Part shown: positions 1-5,028 of the stretch, one piece after another
Numbering within the stretch: the stretch's first letter is position 1
How the letters are laid out: each line of letters opens with the position of its first letter
DNA from: an uncultured Porphyromonadaceae bacterium
GTDB taxonomy: Bacteria; Bacteroidota; Bacteroidia; Bacteroidales; Muribaculaceae
Reading direction: 5' to 3'
Assembly: GCA_947176615.1 (NCBI GenBank)
Contig: CAMWRO010000213.1
Location: forward strand, 1 to 5,307
DNA: 5,307 nt
Notes under the pieces: generated by a model
Seen by the model: only the letters and a program-made list of their open reading frames with translations
The model's database searches: none
What the model was told of the DNA's origin: nothing
Made by a program: the position numbers and the translations under genes

Positions 1-284
1 ACTCCTTACCTCCCAAAAACAAGTTGGATTATGCCGCCTATTTACACGACAAAGGATATGACAGGCATAATGCATCGGGTTTCGTTGACGCTTTATATAA
101 TCCTTTTCTCATCGGAGAAGATGCAATATTAGTCTATCGGAGTTTTGTTTGGGGGACAGCACAACCATTGGCTGGACTTGCAGTAGGATTCACATTTTCA
201 ATTATAACGTTAAATAAATGTGTATCTCTCATATCACCTATTAGCCTTCAGTATGTTTCACTATTTCAATTGTTTCATAAATGA
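1..284 (+). CDS. C-terminal end of a protein with a phospholipase A2-like (HDxxYD) domain; putative secreted effector/toxin tip (5' end outside window)
   Basis: The reading frame is open from base 3 and has no convincing start, so this is the last 93 residues of a longer protein; the TTG at 24 is an internal Leu codon. Near the left edge the segment LDYAAYLHDKGYD (fragment residues 8-20) matches the phospholipase A2 signature D-x-x-A-x-x-H-D-x-x-Y: His15-Asp16 would be the catalytic/calcium-binding pair, and Asp40 in GEDAILVY could be the second helix Asp. The family hydrolyses the sn-2 acyl ester of phospholipids; bacterial versions often sit at the C-terminus of Rhs, PAAR or other secreted toxins. 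The calcium-binding Gly loop would lie upstream, outside the window. The tail (about residues 52-90) is hydrophobic. The stop overlaps the next start as ATGA, suggesting translational coupling with a partner. The PLA2-like call is fairly sure; toxin function is inferred. Confidence 0.62.
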   Translation, partial: SLPPKNKLDYAAYLHDKGYDRHNASGFVDALYNPFLIGEDAILVYRSFVWGTAQPLAGLAVGFTFSIITLNKCVSLISPISLQYVSLFQLFHK

Positions 285-877
285 ACAAGTTTTTAAAATT
301 CTTGTGCGTATGTCTAAGCGTGTACGGCATTGGATTTGCACTCGTATGGGAGACTTCACATTATTACCGATACTGGGGCATTGATTTGCAATCTCCCGAC
401 GCATCTATTGATAAAAACATGAGTCGTGTTGACGCAATTGACCATGAAAAATTTCTTGTAAGTGTTGTCAGTTACAGAATTGAGGATGGCAAGCCTGTCA
501 TAAACTACAGCATCAAATCAAGAGACAAGAGTCTAAGTTTCAGACTGGAGATTGAGGACTCATCTCGCGATATTTCTATATATTGGATATGTCCCCACAT
601 ACTGAGTGGAGATATCCCGATCGACGAGGCAACGAAAGTCGCGGATGACCTGCATGAAGCCCTGCTTCCCACCGGGTTTGATGAATACATTTGCATCGGT
701 GATAGTTGGCGTGCTCCATATTCGCGCAGACGTCAGCTGACAGCGATATGGATTGTCAGGATGTTCTATAAGACTTTGCTAAATCCGACTTTTGCCATTC
801 TCATAGGGACCGCATTGTTTTACCTGATTGAATTTGTAATAAAAAGGATTACTAAAGTGACCACGCATAAAGATTAG
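281..877 (+). CDS. Hypothetical two-helix membrane protein; candidate immunity partner of the upstream PLA2-like protein
   Basis: A 198-residue protein that I do not recognise as a named family. It has an N-terminal hydrophobic helix (about residues 5-23) after a Lys-containing start, a hydrophilic domain of roughly 140 residues, then a second helix (about 167-187) followed by a basic tail (KRITKVTTHKD). By the positive-inside rule both ends should be cytoplasmic and the central domain periplasmic. That domain contains only two cysteines, C104 and C138, which could pair. The start ATG at 281 overlaps the previous stop by 4 bp and has no Shine-Dalgarno sequence, so translation probably depends on the upstream gene. 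Being small, directly coupled to a lipase-like toxin tip, and placing its bulk outside the inner membrane fits an immunity protein against a periplasm-acting phospholipase. This is context inference; a membrane accessory or chaperone role is possible. Confidence 0.7.
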   Translation: MNKFLKFLCVCLSVYGIGFALVWETSHYYRYWGIDLQSPDASIDKNMSRVDAIDHEKFLVSVVSYRIEDGKPVINYSIKSRDKSLSFRLEIEDSSRDISIYWICPHILSGDIPIDEATKVADDLHEALLPTGFDEYICIGDSWRAPYSRRRQLTAIWIVRMFYKTLLNPTFAILIGTALFYLIEFVIKRITKVTTHKD

Positions 878-904
878 TCTATGTATAAATATTCAAGCAC
901 CGCG

Positions 905-934
905 ACCGGATATTCAGCGGTATTCCGGTATTTT
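905..934 (+). terminator. Weak candidate intrinsic terminator after the membrane-protein gene
   Basis: ACCGGA (905-910) pairs with TCCGGT (924-929), and TA/TA pairs (911-912 with 921-922) extend the stem past a one-base bulge. The 8-nt loop is followed by A and then TTTT (931-934). It lies 27 bp after the stop at 877 and 30 bp before the next start. The stem is short and the U-run brief, so partial termination or a non-functional hairpin is equally possible. Confidence 0.3.
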
Positions 935-959
935 AATATGTATTACATAATCCATTGAT

Positions 960-1529
960 ATGAAGACATTAATCCGTAAGTGCATTGTTATTGCGATTAT
1001 CAGCATTATCGGTTTTTCGGCCAAGGGCGGTGAAACGGAAAAATCACTTTGGCTACAGGAGTGTGAAATCATTAATCCCACAATGAAATGCTATGCCGAG
1101 TCATTTGTCGAAAACGCTGTGAAATGCCGATTTAACGACTCAGATAAGTTCAAAATCATCATCTTCAATCAAGGCGACGGCTCGTTTTCGATGGAGGCTG
1201 ACTACCGCGTGATGTACTCGGCGGCATCGCGATACAGGGTTGCTATGATTGACAATCAGGAGGTACTCGTGGACATTACGGATACATCGCTTTTTGGAAA
1301 ATTGTTCCAAGAAACCCGACGCAAAATAAAGGTCGACGATTTTTATGTCCCTGCGCCAACGGAGATAATCGGGCAGGTCGACGGATACTGCCAGTGGAAT
1401 TTTTATTATACCGACGGCGAGGTGTTTATAAAAAGCATAATCCATGATTGCAATAAGTGCCCACCGTTGCCACGCGCTATAACGACGCAGATACAGTGCC
1501 CCGAGCGATGTTATGATGTGGAGTTTTAA
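960..1529 (+). CDS. Hypothetical small exported, cysteine-rich protein
   Basis: This 189-residue protein is not recognised as a named family. It opens with a classic signal peptide: a basic N-region (MKTLIRK), a hydrophobic core (about residues 8-19) and a plausible cleavage site near GFSA-KG (residues 18-23). There is no lipobox cysteine, so release into the periplasm by signal peptidase I is expected. The mature part of about 168 residues has eight cysteines (35, 44, 56, 144, 164, 167, 180, 184), clustered at both ends, with CNKC and CPERC near the C-terminus. An even number in an exported protein suggests up to four disulfides or metal ligation. Acidic/basic beta-strand-like stretches fill the middle. 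It sits 82 bp after the membrane-protein gene on the same strand and shares its lower GC, so it may belong to the same effector-associated cluster, possibly as a second immunity or accessory protein. The start ATG has no Shine-Dalgarno sequence. Confidence 0.7.
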   Translation: MKTLIRKCIVIAIISIIGFSAKGGETEKSLWLQECEIINPTMKCYAESFVENAVKCRFNDSDKFKIIIFNQGDGSFSMEADYRVMYSAASRYRVAMIDNQEVLVDITDTSLFGKLFQETRRKIKVDDFYVPAPTEIIGQVDGYCQWNFYYTDGEVFIKSIIHDCNKCPPLPRAITTQIQCPERCYDVEF

Positions 1530-1535
1530 TTGGGT

Positions 1536-2933
1536 TCACTCCTCCTCGGCGGGGAGGACAAACTGATAGGCGCCTATCGAGGGGACGGCGGGGTCGCGGG
1601 GGACGGCGTGGAAGTCGATGGCGGCAGCCGGAAGGGTCAGGGCCGGGTCGCCTGCCTCGGCAGCGGGTGACTCGGGTCGCAGCCGGTAGTCAAAAACGTA
1701 GTCTTCGCGCACGGTGTAGTAAAGCGGGTCTTCATCCCATATCGACATGATGAAATGCTCGTCGTCCTCGCCGCTGCTCTTAAAGAGGCAGTGGTCAAAA
1801 TACACGTCGGTGCTGTCAAAATCGCCTATCGAGAGGTCGGTGCCGAGTCCGTAGATAATGGAGTTGGTGAATCGGGCCGAGAGCAGCGGCAGTCCCGAAC
1901 CGTCGTCGGTTTCGGAGTTGACGTGGGAGAACTGCACTGCCGGGCCGCGGAGGGCGGCAAAGAGGTAATAGTTGGCAAAGGTACAATGGTTCACGGTGGC
2001 GGTTCCGCCGTGGAGCAGCATTGTGCCTTCGGCGGCATCGGCAATCTCGCTGCCTATGGCGGTGATGTCGGCATGGTAGCCGACGAGGGCATATCCCGCC
2101 GAGTTGCGCAACCGGCAGTTGACAAATTCCACCGAGGAGAGAGAGTCGGCCTGCACGCCGGTGACGGTGTTGCGCACGACAGTGTGGCTCAAGCGGTTGC
2201 CACGGCTCTCGGGCGCGAAATAAAGGCCGTTCCATTGCGAGGCCATGAGGTCAAACGAAATATCACCCACCACATTGTCGGTGCGGTCGCCGGTCATGTT
2301 GACGGGTGCCTCGGGAGTGCCCTCGGTAACGAGCGAGCCGTAGACCCGCATCATGGCTTTGTCATGGAAACAGAGGGTTGTGCCGGGGGCGAGGGTAAGG
2401 GTCGCGTCGGGAGCTACGACGAGGGAGTCGAAAATCTGATAAGGCTGCTCCGCCTCCCAGCGGGTGTCGGCATCGATGACAGTGCCGCGCTCGCGGGTCA
2501 CATCCTGCCCGATGATCGATAGAACGACATCGCGGGTGACACCGTTGGTCACGAAGTCAAGATGATCCTCGATTTTCCCGGCCACGGGAGTTCCGAGCGG
2601 CGCGACTGTCGCCTCGACAAACACATAGATCGAGTCGCCGGGACGGATTTCGATATTGCTGAATGTCGTGCCGGTCAGACCGTCGACATTGACGCGGAAA
2701 GTCGAGCCGTCGCGTAGCGCGATAGAGGTGATATTGATAATCTTGCTGTTGCGGTTGTGGACGGTGAACCGGAATGTCGGGGTGGGTTGCCCGGTGAAAA
2801 ATGTGCCCATCTTGAGGGTGTCGACCGAGAATCGCGGCTGTGCCGAGGGGGAGTTGTCGACTCCGTCCTCAATGCACGATGTCGCAATGACAGCCGTCAG
2901 GAGAATATATAGTAAATATCGCAGTGTCTTCAT
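1536..2933 (-). CDS. Surface-type lipoprotein with Ig-like N-terminal part and parallel beta-helix (pectate-lyase-like fold) domain
   Basis: This 465-residue protein carries a lipoprotein signal peptide ending at ATSC (Cys20). The residues right after Cys are IED, resembling the acidic Bacteroidota lipoprotein export signal, so exposure on the cell surface is plausible. Residues about 34-146 look like an Ig-like, choice-of-anchor-D/DUF1573-type sandwich (FSVDTLKMGTFFTGQ, then IRPGDSIYVFVEA). Residues about 160-400 look like a right-handed parallel beta-helix, with repeated short strands such as TLTLAPGTTL, MRVYGSLVTEGTPEAP, SSVEFVNCRLRNSAGYAL and HCTFANYYLF. The end, RLRPESPAAEAGDPA and later DFHAVPRDP..SIGAYQF, matches the tail typical of choice-of-anchor-Q beta-helix proteins (SPAxxAGD... 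R...GAY). Such proteins bind or cleave polysaccharides, but I see no diagnostic catalytic motif, so the substrate is unknown. It follows the glycosyltransferase gene by 91 bp on the same strand. The start at 2933 gives the full signal peptide; it lies in a tandem duplication. Confidence 0.85.
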   Translation of the reverse strand: MKTLRYLLYILLTAVIATSCIEDGVDNSPSAQPRFSVDTLKMGTFFTGQPTPTFRFTVHNRNSKIINITSIALRDGSTFRVNVDGLTGTTFSNIEIRPGDSIYVFVEATVAPLGTPVAGKIEDHLDFVTNGVTRDVVLSIIGQDVTRERGTVIDADTRWEAEQPYQIFDSLVVAPDATLTLAPGTTLCFHDKAMMRVYGSLVTEGTPEAPVNMTGDRTDNVVGDISFDLMASQWNGLYFAPESRGNRLSHTVVRNTVTGVQADSLSSVEFVNCRLRNSAGYALVGYHADITAIGSEIADAAEGTMLLHGGTATVNHCTFANYYLFAALRGPAVQFSHVNSETDDGSGLPLLSARFTNSIIYGLGTDLSIGDFDSTDVYFDHCLFKSSGEDDEHFIMSIWDEDPLYYTVREDYVFDYRLRPESPAAEAGDPALTLPAAAIDFHAVPRDPAVPSIGAYQFVLPAEEE

Positions 2934-2954
2934 TAAAGCAGTGTCTTCATTAAA
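2921..2954. repeat. Perfect 17-bp tandem duplication spanning the lipoprotein start codon
   Basis: GCAGTGTCTTCATTAAA occurs at 2921-2937 and again, with no gap and no mismatch, at 2938-2954. Read on the minus strand, each copy carries TTTA-ATG-AAG-ACA-CTG, so the start codon and first codons of the lipoprotein gene are duplicated. Because 17 is not a multiple of three, the upstream copy is out of frame with the gene. Perfect identity points to a recent slippage or duplication event. Confidence 0.95.
2933..2950 (-). other. Five-codon upstream mini-ORF (MKTLL) coupled to the lipoprotein start
   Basis: The outer copy of the 17-bp duplication supplies an ATG at 2950 that reads Met-Lys-Thr-Leu-Leu and stops at TAA (2935-2933). 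The stop shares its last base with the ATG of the lipoprotein gene, giving TAATG. A ribosome that initiates on the upstream copy would terminate exactly where it can reinitiate on the real start. The geometry is seen directly; any effect on expression is inference. Confidence 0.55.
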
Positions 2955-2958
2955 ATCG

Positions 2959-3009
2959 TCAATTAATCAATATTTTAACGAATCTGATGGCGCGATATTG
3001 CCTAATTGA
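2959..3009. repeat. Imperfect 15-bp inverted repeat in the leader of the lipoprotein gene
   Basis: Arm 2959-2973 and arm 2995-3009 pair at 13 of 15 positions: seven outer pairs (TCAATTA with TAATTGA), a 2x2 mismatch, then six inner pairs (CAATAT with ATATTG), around a 21-nt loop. It occupies most of the 91-bp gap between the glycosyltransferase stop and the lipoprotein start. No U-run follows on the minus strand, so it is not a classic terminator; it could be a leader hairpin, a processing site or an operator. It is AT-rich, so a chance origin is possible. Confidence 0.45.
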
Positions 3010-3024
3010 TGTTAAAGGAGGGTG

Positions 3025-4170
3025 TTATCCGAGAGCCTTGGTGTAGGTTTCCATCAACCCTCGCGAGAAGTTTTCGGGTGAGAAACGGGCGATATACTCG
3101 CGGCCGCGGGTGACGAGGTCGTGGCGCATGGCGGGGTCGTCGAGCATGGCGCGGGCCGCATCGACATAGGCATCCACCGAGTCGGGACTGACATAGATTG
3201 CTCCCGGACCGCCTGCTTCTTCAAGGCACGACCCGGTGGCGGCGATGACCGGGACTCCGGCCGAAATCGCCTCGATGACCGGGATGCCGAACCCTTCGTA
3301 ACGGGATGTATAGCTTGCGACTGTCGCCATCGAGTAGAGCGCCGGAAGGTCGGCAAACGGCACTCCCTTCAGCAGCCTGACACGGTCGGTGAGACCGAGT
3401 GCGGCGACTTCGCGCGCCACCTCTCTCACATAGTCCTTGTTGTGACCGCCGACGATGATGAGCGATACGTCGGCCGGAAGATGCCGCAATGCGCTGACAG
3501 CCAGCAACTGATTTTTGCGATGTTCCACTGTCCCGACGGCGATAATGTAACGCTCGGGCAGATTGTATTTGGCACGGACACGGTTGCGGGTCGCCTCGTC
3601 GACCGGGACGGCAAACTGAGGGTCGCAACCTTGATAAACGATGTCGATTTTGCCCGGCTTGATGCCGTAAAGCTCGACAATATCGTCGCGGGTGCGCTCG
3701 CTGATGGCGATGACGCGGGTCGCATTCTCGCAGGCACGGCGGAACTTGTAGTCATAGATGGCGCGGTCAACCGGCTTGTAGCACGCGGGCAGGCGGCGGA
3801 AAATGAGGTCATGGACGGTCACCACGGTCGGTATTCCGGCGCGGGTGATGTCGAGCGGCAACTCGTTGCTCAGTCCGTGAAACAGGCCGATGCCGTCGCG
3901 GGCAATCTGCGACGTGAGCCCCCCATAGACGCGCCACAGGGACGGGAGTGCGCGTCCGGCAGCGGTGTCGGGCGTGACGAGGGCGACATTCTTGCGGCCG
4001 ACGAGCGGTTTCAGGCGGTCGTTCTGCCTGACCGAGGGGGTATAGAGCCGGTAATCGTTGGCCGGATATTCACGCGACAGCACGTCGATGACTAGACGGC
4101 TGTAATTGCCCAATCCGGTAAAATTGCGCACCGCCCGCTTGGCATCAAAACCGATTTTCAACTTTTCCAT
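3025..4170 (-). CDS. Glycosyltransferase, GT4 family (GT-B fold)
   Basis: A full-length GT4 enzyme of 381 residues from the ATG at 4170. It would transfer a sugar from a nucleotide-sugar donor to a cell-envelope glycan or lipid-linked acceptor at the cytoplasmic face. The N-terminal Rossmann domain shows IGFDAKRA and the Gly-rich acceptor loop FTGLGNYSR (residues about 17-25), then VVTVHDLIF (about 116-124). The C-terminal domain opens with IIAVGTVEHRKN (about 209-220, donor phosphate contacts), then LIIVGG, and ends in the EX7E motif EGFGIPVIE (Glu292 and Glu300), which binds and activates the donor; SAGVPVIAA follows. An upstream in-frame ATG at 4194 would add eight residues, but a -7 promoter box (4174-4181) lies downstream of it, so the transcript should begin close to 4170, and homologues of this type usually begin just before IGFDAKR. 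It is divergent to an LPS-type kinase gene, suggesting a role in LPS or capsule assembly; donor and acceptor are unknown. Confidence 0.9.
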   Translation of the reverse strand: MEKLKIGFDAKRAVRNFTGLGNYSRLVIDVLSREYPANDYRLYTPSVRQNDRLKPLVGRKNVALVTPDTAAGRALPSLWRVYGGLTSQIARDGIGLFHGLSNELPLDITRAGIPTVVTVHDLIFRRLPACYKPVDRAIYDYKFRRACENATRVIAISERTRDDIVELYGIKPGKIDIVYQGCDPQFAVPVDEATRNRVRAKYNLPERYIIAVGTVEHRKNQLLAVSALRHLPADVSLIIVGGHNKDYVREVAREVAALGLTDRVRLLKGVPFADLPALYSMATVASYTSRYEGFGIPVIEAISAGVPVIAATGSCLEEAGGPGAIYVSPDSVDAYVDAARAMLDDPAMRHDLVTRGREYIARFSPENFSRGLMETYTKALG

Positions 4171-4173
4171 ACG

Positions 4174-4181
4174 CAAATTTA
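4174..4181 (-). promoter_or_regulatory. Bacteroidota -7 promoter box for the glycosyltransferase gene
   Basis: On the minus strand this reads TAAATTTG, an exact fit to TAnnTTTG. Only three bases (C, G, T) separate it from the ATG at 4170, so transcription should begin at or within a few bases of the start codon. No clear -33 TTTG was found at the usual distance upstream. Confidence 0.65.
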
Positions 4182-4204
4182 CATAGAATTTCATATATTC
4201 TGCG

Positions 4205-4212
4205 TATCTTTG
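4205..4212 (+). promoter_or_regulatory. Bacteroidota -7 promoter box for the LPS-kinase gene
   Basis: TATCTTTG fits TAnnTTTG exactly and ends seven bases before the ATG at 4220, predicting a leader of only a few bases. A TTTA at 4178-4181 is the nearest -33-like element, at a slightly long 23-bp spacing, and it overlaps the opposing -7 box. Confidence 0.7.
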
Positions 4213-4219
4213 CTAAACA

Positions 4220-5011
4220 ATGAGCAGAATCGAATATAAAATAACTTCGGGATTTGAGGCAGTGCGTCCTTTGGTCGAGGCTGTGGCCCGTGACGGTGTG
4301 CCCGGCGATGCCGAAATCATCTACAACGGACGGCGCAACAAGGTCTATACCCTTCCGTCGCCGGGAGACATTCCCTATAAGCAGCTAAACATCAAGGCTT
4401 ACCGAGTGCCGCCGTGGATTAACCGCGTGGCCTACCGATGGTTTCGTCCCGGAAAGGCGCGCCGAGCGTTTGACAACGCCAACGAGCTGCTTGCCCGTGG
4501 CTTTATGACCGCGCGCCCGGTTGCCTTTGTCGAGGAAAAGGGGGCGCTGCTCTATGGCCGCAGCTATTTTTTCAGCGAGCAGCTTGGTCCCGAATGGGAG
4601 AACCTGCGCGGCGCCCACGAGTGGCCCGATTTTGATTTCGTGGCCTGCCAAGTGGCCCGCTATATGGCCGAGCTGCATCGCAAGGAGGTGTGGATGAAAG
4701 ATTTCTCGCCCGGCAACGTGCTGATGAAACGGCACGGCGACGGCACGGTGGAGTTTGCGCTTATCGACATCAACCGCATGGAGTTCGGCGTGACCGACCG
4801 CGACAAGCTCGTGACTAATTTTCAGGCCATTTTCGATACCGTCGAGGCTGTCGGGGTGCTTGCCCGGCATTATGCCGACGCGACCGGACTTGCCGAGGGG
4901 AGCGATGCGCGCGACCGGCTCATGGCCGATGCCCGCAACGCTTTTGTCGCCAAGCACTTGCAGATTGCCCGCAAGCGCCGTCTGAAAAAAATCTTTCTCG
5001 GCCGAAAATAA
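4220..5011 (+). CDS. Lipopolysaccharide kinase, Kdo/WaaP-like (InaA-type) family
   Basis: A 263-residue small kinase of the protein-kinase-like superfamily; relatives phosphorylate Kdo or core heptose of LPS with ATP on the cytoplasmic side. Visible landmarks: RRNKVYTL (38-45) forms the start of the N-lobe; IKAYRVP holds the likely ATP-binding Lys59; AFDNANELL (83-91) carries the probable helix-C partner Glu89; LHRKEVWMKDFSPGNVL (152-168) is the catalytic loop, with Asp161 as base and Asn166 as metal ligand; LIDINRM (181-187) is the metal-binding segment, with Asp183 where classical kinases have DFG. All key residues are present, so an active enzyme is expected. The basic C-terminus (KHLQIARKRRLKKIFLGRK) may touch the membrane. 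It is divergent to a GT4 glycosyltransferase gene, 49 bp away, and convergent with an HD hydrolase gene. The start at 4220 is seven bases past a -7 box, making the mRNA nearly leaderless. The sugar phosphorylated is not determinable here. Confidence 0.85.
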   Translation: MSRIEYKITSGFEAVRPLVEAVARDGVPGDAEIIYNGRRNKVYTLPSPGDIPYKQLNIKAYRVPPWINRVAYRWFRPGKARRAFDNANELLARGFMTARPVAFVEEKGALLYGRSYFFSEQLGPEWENLRGAHEWPDFDFVACQVARYMAELHRKEVWMKDFSPGNVLMKRHGDGTVEFALIDINRMEFGVTDRDKLVTNFQAIFDTVEAVGVLARHYADATGLAEGSDARDRLMADARNAFVAKHLQIARKRRLKKIFLGRK

Positions 5012-5028
5012 GAGGGCGTTTAACCCTC
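5005..5028 (-). terminator. Intrinsic terminator of the HD-hydrolase gene, overlapping its own stop codon
   Basis: On the minus strand GAGGG (5028-5024), a 7-nt loop and CCCTC (5016-5012) form a five-pair, GC-rich stem followed directly by TTATTTT (5011-5005). The stop codon TAA (5022-5020) is in the loop. The U-tract is templated by the last codons and stop of the convergent kinase gene. On the plus strand no U-run follows the stem, so it should act mainly in the minus direction. Confidence 0.55.

Larger units (their letters stand above)
4173..4213. promoter_or_regulatory. Dyad-symmetric divergent promoter region
   Basis: Folding the sequence about position 4193 pairs 14 of 20 base positions, including GCAAA (4173-4177) with TTTGC (4209-4213), ACA/TGC-flanking positions 4180-4182 with 4204-4206, and TAGAAT-side positions 4185-4189 with 4197-4201. 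The two outward -7 boxes (4174-4181 and 4205-4212) are exact mirror images in position. The footprints of polymerase on the two promoters would overlap, so the two genes may compete for or share control. Confidence 0.5.

Noticed and set aside
24..26. TTG at 24 as a true start codon
   Set aside because: The frame is open to the window edge, and the residues upstream (SLPPKNK) continue the PLA2-like pattern, so the gene begins outside the window.
252..259. TATGTTTC as a -7 box for the membrane-protein gene
   Set aside because: One mismatch to TAnnTTTG, no -33 partner noted, and it is inside the upstream coding sequence; the ATGA overlap explains expression better.
1540..1558. TCCTCC/GGAGGA hairpin at the convergent junction
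   Set aside because: The six-pair stem has no U-run on either strand and arises from the Glu-Glu-Glu codons at the lipoprotein C-terminus, so I do not call a terminator.
1755..2522. 255-residue open frame on the plus strand
   Set aside because: It lies wholly antisense to the lipoprotein gene, which has a signal peptide and coherent domains; the open frame is explained by high GC and few stops. The translation is Gly/Val/His-rich without recognisable motifs.
3121..4095. 324-residue open frame on the plus strand
   Set aside because: Antisense shadow of the well-supported GT4 gene; low-complexity Asp/Arg/Gly content and no domain.
4171..4194. Alternative glycosyltransferase start at 4194 (eight extra residues MKFYVNLR)
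   Set aside because: It would place the start codon upstream of the -7 box at 4174-4181; a transcript from that box would not contain it, and family members normally begin close to IGFDAKR.
4385..4957. 190-residue open frame on the minus strand
   Set aside because: Antisense shadow of the LPS kinase, which keeps all catalytic residues in its own frame.
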